From CALSMU01 sp965230225 (GTDB taxonomy: Bacteria; Bacteroidota; Bacteroidia; Flavobacteriales_D; Parvicellaceae), in NCBI GenBank assembly GCA_965230225.1, contig CBDDKM010000002.1, forward strand, positions 124,001-188,000: a stretch of 64,000 nt of DNA. The letters are read 5' to 3'. A program made the position numbers and the translations under genes. Below are positions 8,494 to 16,766 of the stretch, one piece after another. The notes under the pieces were generated by a model. It did not search any database. It was not told where the DNA came from and saw only the letters and a program-made list of their open reading frames with translations. How positions within the stretch are numbered: the first letter of the stretch is position 1; the number at the start of each line of letters is the position of its first letter.

Positions 8494-8552
8494 AGAATGG
8501 CAGGAGAAATGCTTGATGAGTTTCCCGCGTCCGCGGGAAAGGAGGGATTCTA
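8494..8552. repeat. Palindromic direct repeat, copy 2
   Basis: Second copy of the repeat at 7850, same orientation. The hairpin TTTCCCGC-gtcc-GCGGGAAA is at 8521-8540. The two copies bracket the gene at 7935-8402. The rest of the 396-base gap to 8798 holds only pyrimidine-rich low-complexity sequence (aacttcttaacc-like) and no gene that I can support. Confidence 0.75.
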
Positions 8553-8798
8553 TTCGTGGGGACGTAACACAGCTTTTAACTTAACTTCTTAACCATTCAA
8601 CTTTTTAACTTCTAAACTCCTCAACTTCCCCAAGCAACCCTTTTCCAACCCCTTGCATCAAGAAAAAAAGAAGGCGTAAAGTAACCAACCACACACTTTA
8701 TGCATCGTTTATACAATAAGAACAACAAAAAACAGTTTTAAGACTCAAATAAGATTACCCACTGAAAAATATCTACCCTAACTTTAATTTATAACATC

Positions 8799-9449
8799 AT
8801 GAAAAGAAATAGTATAAGCGTTGGGCTTTTGGTTGCCACGTTGTTTATTGGTGGTATAACCACCAGCTGTAAGAAAAACAAACAAGACATCCATTGGGGA
8901 AGCACAACAGGCAGAACGGAACTACCAAACGACTTACAGGCTAAAATAAGCAATGGTAATTTATCGCCCGAACTACAGGCAGTTGTGGATGCACTAACCA
9001 TTGGAGAGCAGGTATCGTCCGTTCCTTTTGGACTGGATGTAGACGGCGACGAAACACCGGACCTTACTTTCGAAATCATTGATTTACACCTGTACAATAA
9101 CGATTTACCACCATCGCTAGATAGTAGCGCTGCAAGAGTAATTCCTAACGGAGTAGAAATACTGGATAACTCCACCTGGAAATACTGCGATGCGTTAGAT
9201 GGTGATGCCCTTATTGACGGATCCGGCAACTGGACCGATGCCACTTGTGTATTGGGAACTTTTGCCAATGCCGGACAGTTCCAGGGAGCAGGATTTAAAC
9301 ATTTAGCATTTAGAAAAGCATCCGGAAGCGGATACAAGTATGGTTGGGTTAAGCTCAGCTGCGATCAAACCAACGAGTTGGTGGAGATCGATTCTTATGG
9401 AATCAATCAAACAATTGATGGTACCATAGATGCTGGACAAACGCAATGA
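8799..9449 (+). CDS. Hypothetical lipoprotein
   Basis: 216 residues with a lipoprotein signal (SVGLLVATLFIGGITTSCKK, lipidated Cys near 24). The mature part is acidic and contains DVDGDETPDLTFEI, an Asp-rich loop like those in calcium-binding or FG-GAP-like surface proteins. The last third (GFKHLAFRKASGSGYKYGWV) reads like a beta-sandwich edge. A strong terminator follows. It appears to be a single-gene unit. Family not recognised. Confidence 0.8.
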   Translation: MKRNSISVGLLVATLFIGGITTSCKKNKQDIHWGSTTGRTELPNDLQAKISNGNLSPELQAVVDALTIGEQVSSVPFGLDVDGDETPDLTFEIIDLHLYNNDLPPSLDSSAARVIPNGVEILDNSTWKYCDALDGDALIDGSGNWTDATCVLGTFANAGQFQGAGFKHLAFRKASGSGYKYGWVKLSCDQTNELVEIDSYGINQTIDGTIDAGQTQ

Positions 9450-9470
9450 TCCGATTGTAGTTTTACTGTT

Positions 9471-9500
9471 AAAATGGGGCTTAATGCCCCATTTTTTATA
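9471..9500 (+). terminator. Intrinsic terminator
   Basis: AAAATGGGGC ttaat GCCCCATTTT followed by TT: a perfect 10-base-pair stem with a 5-base loop and a T-run, 22 bases after the stop of the lipoprotein gene at 9449. Confidence 0.9.
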
Positions 9501-9606
9501 TCGACTTGTTCCAAGTCTTCATTTAACAACTGAATTCCGGGCTGTGACCCGGAATCTCATGACGTTTAGTAGTAACTTGTTTGGGGTACTTTCTATTAGA
9601 TTATCT

Positions 9607-10003
9607 TGCCCTCTTGCCGGGCAGGCATTTCTTTTTCATTGCCAAAAAGAAACAAAAGTCTAGTGACTTCAAAAGGTCTTCTGAGCAGGTTCAATAGGTG
9701 TCTTTTGCCCAGATGCACTAAAGACTTGCGCTTGTTTGCCTGTATCTGATTGGTCTGTGGCTCGACTACTTGAAGTCACATGTAAGTATTCCAAATCAAG
9801 ATACTACTGGCCTTCAAAGAAATGTTGCTGAAATCAAAACTGTTACTTAAGGAGACCGAGAAGCTCATAAGCGAATGCGTTGAGATCACTCGGCCGAATT
9901 TAGTAACTGTGAAGGTTGAAGTGTTATTTCTTTGACAGCCTTGATTTTTTTCTTCTATTTTTTTATCAAGAAAAAAATGGAATGCCTGCCCGGCATGAGG
10001 GCA
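9607..10003. mobile_element. MITE-like element with 23-base terminal inverted repeats (copy B)
   Basis: The ends are TGCCCTCTTGCCGGGCAGGC plus ATT at 9607-9629 and its inverted partner at 9981-10003, with 22 of 23 bases matching; similarity continues inward through an A/T-rich strip. The 397-base element has no convincing coding frame. Its interior is homologous, inverted, to 3334-3660. This is the pattern of a non-autonomous miniature transposon or a dispersed structured repeat. No target duplication is obvious at the flanks. Confidence 0.72.
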
Positions 10004-10065
10004 TAATACATATGTAAAAAGGCAAATGATTTATGTACTCCAAATGATATTATATGACAAATAAA

Positions 10066-10090
10066 GAAGGGGCTGAATAGCCCCTTTTTA
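10066..10090. terminator. Bidirectional terminator
   Basis: AAGGGGCT gaat AGCCCCTT followed by TTT on the plus strand, and preceded by an A-run that gives T's on the minus strand. It lies 11 bases beyond the stop of the small minus-strand membrane protein at 10101, so it most likely ends that transcript. Confidence 0.8.
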
Positions 10091-10100
10091 CTTTAATCTC

Positions 10101-10235
10101 TTAGTTATCTCTGTCTTCGAAATCCTCCAATTTCTTCATCTTAACTCTTCTGAAAATGAGAAAAATTATGATGATGACACAAACTCCAAAAAATGCTCCT
10201 TCAACTCCCAGGATGATCCTGGTTAAGCTATCCAT
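10101..10235 (-). CDS. 44-residue single-pass membrane protein
   Basis: The frame begins ATGGATAGC at 10235, overlapping the last 8 bases of the YbjQ gene, and ends TAA at 10101. The product MDSLTRIILGVEGAFFGVCV... has one hydrophobic helix (about 6-29) followed by a basic RRVKMKK stop-transfer and an acidic tail. The overlap with YbjQ and the terminator directly after it support a real gene. Its role is unknown; it may anchor or assist the YbjQ oligomer. Confidence 0.65.
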   Translation of the reverse strand: MDSLTRIILGVEGAFFGVCVIIIIFLIFRRVKMKKLEDFEDRDN

Positions 10236-10551
10236 TAGAAGCGAGTTTAACAGCAGTACCGTACGCCAGAATTTCTGACGCGCCCTGCATTACCATGGAG
10301 GTGGTAAAACGAACATTTACAATGGCATCTGCTCCCAGTTCGGCAGCATCTTCTATCATTCTTTTTAGGGCTTGTTCTCTGGATTGTGCCTGAAGTTTGG
10401 TGTATTCGTCAATTTCTCCACCAACCAGATTCTTTAATGCGGCAAAGATGTCTCTACCAAAGTTTCTGGCCCTCACAGTACTCCCCCTTGCAATACCCAA
10501 AATCTCGGTTACTTCCCGATTAGGTATTGTCTCTGTGTTTGAAATTATCAT
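10228..10551 (-). CDS. YbjQ/UPF0145 family protein
   Basis: 107 residues, full length for the family. Landmarks: GIARGSTVRARNFGRDIFAA (19-38), GGEIDEYTKL, and ELGADAIVNVRFTTSMVMQG near the C-terminus. YbjQ proteins form ring-like pentamers or decamers and are annotated as heavy-metal-binding-like; their cellular role is unclear. The downstream 44-residue membrane protein overlaps its stop codon. Confidence 0.9.
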   Translation of the reverse strand: MIISNTETIPNREVTEILGIARGSTVRARNFGRDIFAALKNLVGGEIDEYTKLQAQSREQALKRMIEDAAELGADAIVNVRFTTSMVMQGASEILAYGTAVKLASNG

Positions 10552-10609
10552 AGCAATAAGTAATAAGCGTTTAGTACCACTAAATTACAACACCAGAGGC
10601 ATTTTATTG

Positions 10610-11341
10610 TTACCGCTCAACCCAATTTACAAGAGCTACAGCATCGGCATATTGCTCACTCACAGCGCCATCTGTTTCAACTCCTGTTAACGTTTCCAGA
10701 TTAAACAATAGTTCTTTAGCAGATGGATTATTCATAAGGGCTAAAACTTCTAGATTGGCTATTAAATATGCCCACTCTGTACCTTCTACTTCATCCAAAT
10801 TTATCTGATCCAGGTACTCGTTTTGCTCCTCTAGCGAAATATCCGGAGAAACAAATCGAGGGTGTAATCCTAACGAGGTTAGCTGATCTCCACTCATCAC
10901 AATCAACTCTCTACCAATAGGTACCCAATCAAAACTACCACTCATGGAAACAGGCAAATATTTCAACTCAATAAGCTCCAATGTATCACTGTTAAAATTG
11001 GCTAAACATGTTTGTAAAGCGCCATATTCTTCCGAAACTCCATTGCCTTCCTCATCCAACACAATAAATTCGGATAGCAAACTATCCTTAGCCCAACCAC
11101 ATATCATAGCCACCTGACCGTTCGAAAAGGCATAACATCCCTGAGTTAGCTCTCCATCCAAACTCATATCCAATGGACAATGGCAATGAACCTCCTTAGG
11201 CTCTTCTACCTTCTCCTCTTCCTTAACTTGCTCTTTCGGTTCTTCTGTTGATTCAGATTCCTCTGCATTGTTGCACGATACAAATCCAAACGCCATAAGG
11301 GCTGTTGCAATAAATAGCTTATTCAGGTTTTTGATGATCAT
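10610..11341 (-). CDS. Hypothetical lipoprotein
   Basis: 243 residues with a lipoprotein signal ending FVSC (Cys 23). A highly charged Glu/Lys linker (residues 27-50) tethers a globular domain that begins with a small Cys/His motif (VHCHCPLDMS) and contains further cysteines at GCYAF and MICGW. The family is not recognised. Its start overlaps the end of the NTF2-like gene by 23 bases, so the two are one transcript. Confidence 0.8.
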   Translation of the reverse strand: MIIKNLNKLFIATALMAFGFVSCNNAEESESTEEPKEQVKEEEKVEEPKEVHCHCPLDMSLDGELTQGCYAFSNGQVAMICGWAKDSLLSEFIVLDEEGNGVSEEYGALQTCLANFNSDTLELIELKYLPVSMSGSFDWVPIGRELIVMSGDQLTSLGLHPRFVSPDISLEEQNEYLDQINLDEVEGTEWAYLIANLEVLALMNNPSAKELLFNLETLTGVETDGAVSEQYADAVALVNWVER

Positions 11342-11804
11342 AACTCAATACTCTTTTCAGTTTCCATTGTTTATTTTCTAATACCCACAGGTGTGTATAC
11401 CTAGCGGCACTAGTGTGTTCTAACTCTTTATTTCCTTTTTTAAGATAAAATTGATGCATGCCCGATTGAACGGCTCCATAAAGCTTTCCATTTTGATACA
11501 TTGGATATACCTCCATGGTGTTTTCCACCAGTTTTCGAATGGGCTTTACATCGGTATCTGAACAGATATTTTGTTCGAATATTTTTAAGAAATCGGCTTT
11601 GGATTCGGTTATTCCTGCCTCGTCGTGGTAGAACTCAAAGTTGTCGGATACGGCACTGGCCATTGCCTCCAATTGGCACTGGTTAAACCCTGCATCGAAA
11701 ATGATGCTATCCATTTGTTTGATTTGCTCGTAGAAGGAATCCTGCTGTGCATTTACAGCTCCAAATAAGAGTACAAAAAGGGTAAACAAAGGAATTCTAA
11801 TCAT
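11319..11804 (-). CDS. Exported NTF2-like (DUF4440-type) protein
   Basis: 161 residues with a Sec signal (FTLFVLLFGAVNAQ, cleavage near residue 20). The remainder fits the SnoaL/NTF2-like cone fold: a helix MDSIIFDAGFNQCQLEAMAS, the strand DNFEFYHDEAGIT, and a C-terminal sheet ending RYTHLWVLENKQWKLKRVLS. Members of this group are often annotated as DUF4440 and their ligand is unknown. It precedes and overlaps the lipoprotein gene. Confidence 0.8.
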   Translation of the reverse strand: MIRIPLFTLFVLLFGAVNAQQDSFYEQIKQMDSIIFDAGFNQCQLEAMASAVSDNFEFYHDEAGITESKADFLKIFEQNICSDTDVKPIRKLVENTMEVYPMYQNGKLYGAVQSGMHQFYLKKGNKELEHTSAARYTHLWVLENKQWKLKRVLSYDHQKPE

Positions 11805-11839
11805 GGTTTTCTGAGTTAAACAAAGAATCCCAAAGCTAA

Positions 11840-12916
11840 TTATTGTTTGATTAGTTGTCCGGTTTTTAGCACCCCTTTTTCTCCAACTACCTGATAAACG
11901 TAAGTACCTGTTACCTGATTTTCTATGTTAACCACAGTAGCATCTAATGCCTTAACGGAAGTAATTAACTGCCCCATCATGTTATAAATTCGAATTTGAG
12001 CGGTAGGATCGTTTAAGTTTTCGAACTGAAAATTAAAAATACCTGTAGATGGGTTAGGATATACTTTAGACTCCAACTCCTCCACTTCCGTGATTTCAGT
12101 CTGCTTGGTCTCTACCTCATCCGGAACAATTTCTTCAACTAATAAGGTTAGTTCTTCCTCTTCAACAACAAGCTCTTCGATGTCGATGTATGAGATCTCG
12201 ATAGTTTCGAAATCAAAATCGCATTTACAGGCTGGCTCTACAAGTTCCCAGTCAACCACTTCTGCCTGTGGTTCTGGCTCTTCCATTTCGCGCTCGTGCT
12301 GAGGAACACTTTTTTGAGGCTCTCTGGCCAATGGTTCGTGTAGATTAAAATCTTCGGTGTAAAGAGCATCTTTAGAAAACTCTAAATCTTTAATGCATCC
12401 ATTAAAATAACGCATGTCTAAATCACCCCACTTACCTACAAATGTATGATCGGATACACTAGCAGTTGCCTTAGTGTGCGGATGAGTTCTGTCCTGCAGT
12501 TTACCGTCTAAGAAAAGCATCATTCCTTTCTTTGGGTGGATCACCGCTGCCACGTGGTACCACCTGTTGGCCTCCCAGGTATTGTTATTGGAGTAAACCG
12601 ACTTAACCGGTTCTTTACCGTCTATATCGAACCTTAATGTACCGGGATTCTTTACATAGTGTGGTTGAAACGAAAAGGAAAATTCGTTTTTATTGTTGTG
12701 CAAACTAATTTCTCTGGCCACCAGAGTAGAAAAGTTAGCTAACGAAGGATCAATGGGTTCGTTGAGCATGAACCACATTTCGATGGTTCTTAATCCGTTT
12801 CCAATGTGAGCACCCAGATCTTTAGCATCCGACTTTCCATTAAAACACATCATCGACTGTGCCTGCGATATTAAACTAACTATAAGTACTAGAGAAAGGA
12901 GTAACGTTTTTTTCAT
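11840..12916 (-). CDS. LamG-domain secreted protein with T9SS sorting domain
   Basis: 358 residues from the ATG at 12916; the frame extends upstream, but the Sec signal (MKKTLLLSLVLIVSLISQAQ) begins here. A LamG/concanavalin-like beta-sandwich follows, with ANRWYHVAAVIHPKKGMMLF and TFVGKWGDLDMRYFNGCI. After an acidic Pro/Glu linker comes a type A sorting domain starting VYPNPSTGIFNFQFEN and ending in YQVVGEKGVLKTGQLIKQ. It should be exported by the type IX system and anchored on the cell surface. Confidence 0.87.
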   Translation of the reverse strand: MKKTLLLSLVLIVSLISQAQSMMCFNGKSDAKDLGAHIGNGLRTIEMWFMLNEPIDPSLANFSTLVAREISLHNNKNEFSFSFQPHYVKNPGTLRFDIDGKEPVKSVYSNNNTWEANRWYHVAAVIHPKKGMMLFLDGKLQDRTHPHTKATASVSDHTFVGKWGDLDMRYFNGCIKDLEFSKDALYTEDFNLHEPLAREPQKSVPQHEREMEEPEPQAEVVDWELVEPACKCDFDFETIEISYIDIEELVVEEEELTLLVEEIVPDEVETKQTEITEVEELESKVYPNPSTGIFNFQFENLNDPTAQIRIYNMMGQLITSVKALDATVVNIENQVTGTYVYQVVGEKGVLKTGQLIKQ

Positions 12917-13125
12917 AAGCTCAGAATTGGGGTATGATACCATTGCATTAAATTTAATCGAAATAGAATACAAAGTCAACTCAAAAAGGTTCAAAGGGTA
13001 CAGATATTATTTTACCCCACTGCACGATTAATTTTTAATTAATAAAACCAGAGCACTCCACTAAGAGAGTACCCCGGCTTTATTGCCCCAAAAAAAGCGA
13101 TATATATTGTTATGAAAGAAAAGCC

Positions 13126-14478
13126 TTAAGGTGCATAGTTATCTACTACAGTAACTCGAGTGCCTACGTGGGAGATGAGTTCGCTCAAAGCAGTAGAAAA
13201 ATCAGAAGAATTAGATAAAAAAGTGTATCCGCTTTGTTCTCCGTCTACTCCCACTACGTAGGGCTCTATCAAGTTGTAGTAATTATTGTATGTGGTGGTC
13301 ATGTTTGAGGTATTAAAATGATTATCTACAAAGTCTCTTAGGTGGTTTTTGTATTGAGCTTCGTATGTAGCGTCTGTAAGCAAGTAACTTATCAATGGCC
13401 AATCCGATCCAACATCACTTCCATCAATTTCTATCGCACCTCCCATTTTTCCATCCTGAAAAGCTTCGTTATTATCCCACGGAATCCATTTTAGTTTAGA
13501 GTCTGCAGGATCGTTATACATATAGTAGTTGTGAGTCATTCTACCATAGGTATCCCAGTTCTGGATGGTATTGTTTACGGCAAGGTATTTTAAGAACCCA
13601 TCCACATCGAAAACACTTTCCAGGTTAGCTCTCCATTGGGTAGGATTAGTAGTTCTATCGGAAGAGTTGATGTAATTGTACAACGCTTCTACATCGCTCC
13701 AATCTGCTCCTCCGGTTTTGTTTTCCAGTTCGGTAATGTCGTATGTACCATCTGCAAAAGATGCTGCATCACCATCGGGCTTATAGCAGTTACCGGAACT
13801 TGAATTAAAGCAGTTATCCAGTGGTGTATCAAATACTACTTCCAACATAGTGTACAAACCAAAGTACTCCGCTCCTTCTCCGTAATCTACATATACTCGG
13901 TAAAATGCCGATCGAGCACATGGAACTCCAAAATCCTTGAACAAATCTGACGCTGCTTTTTCTCGCATCAGGGAATGATCGTCGTAGTTACTAGACATAG
14001 ACAACTCAGTAAACCCATAAAAATCCTGCCCTGTTATTTCTGGGTACTCATCTTCGTATTTATCGAACTTTAAACGAAATGGTAATTTTCCTATTCCCTG
14101 ATTATATGGGCTCTGAAGGCTAGAGTTTCCTTTGTACCTTATTCCTACATTGTACCATTGTATATCGTTGTAATAAAACTGGCAAGGAACATATACAGGA
14201 GTTTCATCCGAAAACTGCCCGGGTCCACTTGATGACCCTCCGTAAATGCTTTCCAGATCGTCTTGCATAGTTTCCCAATCTGTAGGATCAATTACCACAT
14301 CTATTCGGTGTACTTTACTATCGTCGAACACCACCCCGTAGTTGGGTATAGGAGAGTTGTGTGTTGCTGTAGTCCAGTCTTCTCCTCCGGTTAGTACTAC
14401 TTCTTTTCTACATCCTGCTACGATCATTAAAACCGATAGCACTGCTACTATTTTTCCATAAGTCATTTTCATGTCCAT
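13126..14478 (-). CDS. CotH-family lipoprotein
   Basis: About 450 residues with a lipoprotein signal ending IVAGCRK; the ATG two codons downstream is an equally good start. CotH kinase-like features: HRIDVVIDPTDWETM, GIRYKGNSSLQ, LMREKAASDLFKDFGVP, YFGLYTMLEVVFD and KWIPWDNNEAFQDG. CotH proteins are atypical surface kinases of the protein-kinase superfamily; in bacteria other than spore formers their substrates are unknown. The DUF2490 gene lies 6 bases upstream in the same operon. Confidence 0.87.
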   Translation of the reverse strand: MDMKMTYGKIVAVLSVLMIVAGCRKEVVLTGGEDWTTATHNSPIPNYGVVFDDSKVHRIDVVIDPTDWETMQDDLESIYGGSSSGPGQFSDETPVYVPCQFYYNDIQWYNVGIRYKGNSSLQSPYNQGIGKLPFRLKFDKYEDEYPEITGQDFYGFTELSMSSNYDDHSLMREKAASDLFKDFGVPCARSAFYRVYVDYGEGAEYFGLYTMLEVVFDTPLDNCFNSSSGNCYKPDGDAASFADGTYDITELENKTGGADWSDVEALYNYINSSDRTTNPTQWRANLESVFDVDGFLKYLAVNNTIQNWDTYGRMTHNYYMYNDPADSKLKWIPWDNNEAFQDGKMGGAIEIDGSDVGSDWPLISYLLTDATYEAQYKNHLRDFVDNHFNTSNMTTTYNNYYNLIEPYVVGVDGEQSGYTFLSNSSDFSTALSELISHVGTRVTVVDNYAP

Positions 14479-14484
14479 CAGTTT

Positions 14485-15171
14485 TTAAAGGTTATATCTT
14501 AATTTAAGTCCTACTATGTAGGTGGTTTTGGGGTAAGTTGTTCCCAACTCTCTTTCAATTCGGTAAAACCCACCCAGGGTTCCAAAGCCTTTTAGTTTAT
14601 AGTTGGTTCCTAAAGTAAATCGAAGGTTATTGTATATAGGATCGATGTCTTCTTTGTTCTTTCTAAATAGCTCTGACGACAGATAAGGATCCAGCTTCCA
14701 GTCGGGGATGTTATATGCTGCTTTTACTCTAAACCTGATGTAATTTACCGCTTCGTCTCCCTCGGCTTTTGAAAGGCCTATTTCGTTTTTGGTTTGAAGT
14801 CTTAAACGGTAACTCAATGCCAATCGATCCAACTTGTGTTTATAGGTAAAGTCTGCATTGAAACGCTGAAGGTTTTCGTAAATACCAGACTCTTCATCTT
14901 TTTCGGCAATGTATCGGTAACCAGCACTAATCTTAAAGCGTTTGCTTAATTTATAGTCTATGGATAAATCCGTAAGGTACTTTGCTAAGTTAGTGGAGTT
15001 ATAATCCAGACGAAACTGCTGATCTAAGGTTACCTTAAACTGATCTCCAAGTTTTTTAGTTAACCCTACTGTAGACCACGACTCAAGATCGCCGGTAACA
15101 ATGGTTGTTTGTGCTTGGGTGAGGTGGGTAGAAGCCACAATGGCCAAAAGGCAAAATAATTTCTTCATCAC
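14485..15171 (-). CDS. DUF2490 outer-membrane beta-barrel protein
   Basis: 228 residues with a Sec signal (LFCLLAIVASTHLTQAQ). The mature part is a chain of amphipathic beta strands (DLESWSTVGLTKKLGDQFKV, FKISAGYRYIAEKDEE, LALSYRLRLQ) ending in LKLRYNL, an aromatic or hydrophobic C-terminus as expected for a small outer-membrane barrel. It matches DUF2490. It is 6 bases upstream of the CotH gene; the two are commonly neighbours in Bacteroidota, often with a VTC domain gene that is absent here. Confidence 0.83.
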   Translation of the reverse strand: MMKKLFCLLAIVASTHLTQAQTTIVTGDLESWSTVGLTKKLGDQFKVTLDQQFRLDYNSTNLAKYLTDLSIDYKLSKRFKISAGYRYIAEKDEESGIYENLQRFNADFTYKHKLDRLALSYRLRLQTKNEIGLSKAEGDEAVNYIRFRVKAAYNIPDWKLDPYLSSELFRKNKEDIDPIYNNLRFTLGTNYKLKGFGTLGGFYRIERELGTTYPKTTYIVGLKLRYNL

Positions 15172-15297
15172 TCGTGTTTTTTTTTGGGTTCATAAAAGAG
15201 GTCAACAACCGGGCAAGTTATTGTCCCTTCTACTTAACAAACACAGTGAGCAAAAAATACCCTACTTTATTTTAGATTTTTTTTGAAAAGCCGGGAA

Positions 15298-15744
15298 TTA
15301 CGCTACTTTGCTTCTACAAATTCTTTGAACTGATCCAGCCATTTTTGCACCTGTTTTCTGAACATTCCTGGAAATAGAAATTGCCATTAGCTTAGGCATA
15401 AGCCCATTAAACTTAGTGTACTCCACCTCGGCCGTATATAGGGTTTGTACCGAGTTAAGTGCTTTAAATTTGTTTCTCATGGTATTCTCCATGTGGGAGT
15501 GTACGTAAGTAGCACTTAGTTCGTAAGGAAGATTATTTACGATAATGGTTTCCAGTAATTCAATTTTCCTTTTGCCTTGTTGTAGTACAATTTCCGCTTT
15601 GGTTCCCACCAAGCCTCGTTCGCCACTAATTACCTTATAACTCTGAAACCCATCCTGCCAATGCTTATAGTTTTCCGGGTCATCGAATAATTCCACTACT
15701 TCGTTAATGGGAGCATTAATGTCTATTTCGCACTTAAATTTCAT
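15298..15744 (-). CDS. SRPBCC (START/Bet v1-like) protein
   Basis: 148 residues of the polyketide-cyclase-like SRPBCC fold. It opens with MKFKCEIDINAPINEVVELFDDPENYKHWQ, the standard first strand, helix and W motif, and ends in a long C-terminal helix. It has a hydrophobic cavity that binds an unknown ligand. It lies 11 bases downstream of the RHS-like hypothetical gene, and could share its transcript. Confidence 0.85.
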   Translation of the reverse strand: MKFKCEIDINAPINEVVELFDDPENYKHWQDGFQSYKVISGERGLVGTKAEIVLQQGKRKIELLETIIVNNLPYELSATYVHSHMENTMRNKFKALNSVQTLYTAEVEYTKFNGLMPKLMAISISRNVQKTGAKMAGSVQRICRSKVA

Positions 15745-15755
15745 ACAGGGCTAAA

Positions 15756-16664
15756 CTAATCAAAATAGCTAAATTCTCTTTCCGCCAAAAAGATCACATC
15801 GTTACCACTTTTAATCTTACGCGACACCCAGTTTTTATGTCGGTCGTATTTATACTCTATGGTGTGTCCTCCTTCCGGGCTTTCGTTTTGATCTATATAG
15901 GTAAACAATACAATGTTGTTATGCTTATCGTACTCGTAGTTGAGCTGAACCACTTCTTCCTCATTTTCCAACACTACTACCTGCATAAGGTTTTCCCCTT
16001 CGTAAGTGTAGGAACTAGTGTATTCCATTCCTCCCATTATATGAGCATTTTTAACCAGATGCCCTTCCTCATCGTACCAATCAACTGTTCTGGATAGTTC
16101 TTCTCCATTTCTAAGAGATATAGTTACTTCTTTTAATAAGTTATCTCCTTCCTTTTCGTACTCGTACTGAATTAAACCAACGGAATCTTTCCCCTTCCAG
16201 GAAAGGTTTACTCTACGCCCATATCGATCGAACTTAAAGGTGGTGGTGGACCAAATAAAACCATCCGAAAGCACGTACATAACCACCTCTTCTTTAGCAG
16301 AATCTACCACATATAATTCTTTTCTTTCTATCGGAAATTCGTAGCTGTTAAACTCCTCCAGGTTGTAATTATTATCGTATTCAAAACCCCATTCGGAATC
16401 CACCTCCCCAAGAGTATCGTACCAAATAGCACTGGTCATATCGCCATGAGTATTGAATTTGGCAAAGTAATTAGAACCTTTACCTATAAAACCATTGTTC
16501 TTTTTCTGAAGCTTTACACCATCCCTCATCATCCATTCGGTTTGCTTAACCGATTGCACTTTTCCTTTTAGATTGTACTCCTTTAAATTAACCGTAGCCG
16601 GATTCATTTGGGCAAGGCCAACCCCACCAAAAAGGCATACGATTATCAGGGACAACAACTTCAT
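15756..16664 (-). CDS. Exported protein with RHS/YD-like repeats
   Basis: 302 residues with a Sec signal (LSLIIVCLFGGVGLAQ). The mature chain holds imperfect repeats of about 30 residues with YD/YE-type beta turns: GFEYDNNYNLEEF, FKFDRYGRRVNLSWKG, YEYEKEGDNL, YEYDKHNNIVLFTYID and IEYKYDRHKNWVSRKI. This is like the solenoids of small RHS-repeat proteins. The partner and role are unknown. An SRPBCC gene follows closely. Confidence 0.75.
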   Translation of the reverse strand: MKLLSLIIVCLFGGVGLAQMNPATVNLKEYNLKGKVQSVKQTEWMMRDGVKLQKKNNGFIGKGSNYFAKFNTHGDMTSAIWYDTLGEVDSEWGFEYDNNYNLEEFNSYEFPIERKELYVVDSAKEEVVMYVLSDGFIWSTTTFKFDRYGRRVNLSWKGKDSVGLIQYEYEKEGDNLLKEVTISLRNGEELSRTVDWYDEEGHLVKNAHIMGGMEYTSSYTYEGENLMQVVVLENEEEVVQLNYEYDKHNNIVLFTYIDQNESPEGGHTIEYKYDRHKNWVSRKIKSGNDVIFLAEREFSYFD

Positions 16665-16766
16665 CGGTATAAGAACGGACTTTTCTTTATTGTGGATTTA
16701 TTTTTTCCTTCAATCCATACAAAACCATTCTTACTATATAGTTAAGATGGATGAATGATTTAAGGG

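Noticed and set aside
8374..8592. 72-residue frame on the plus strand
   Set aside because: It overlaps the start of a better minus-strand gene and runs through the palindromic repeat; the translation shows no family features.
9430..9663. 77-residue frame on the plus strand
   Set aside because: It overlaps the end of a lipoprotein gene, crosses a terminator and enters the MITE-like element; not a plausible gene.
12917..12994. N-terminal extension of the LamG/T9SS protein
   Set aside because: The signal peptide begins at the ATG at 12916; 26 extra residues before it would spoil export.
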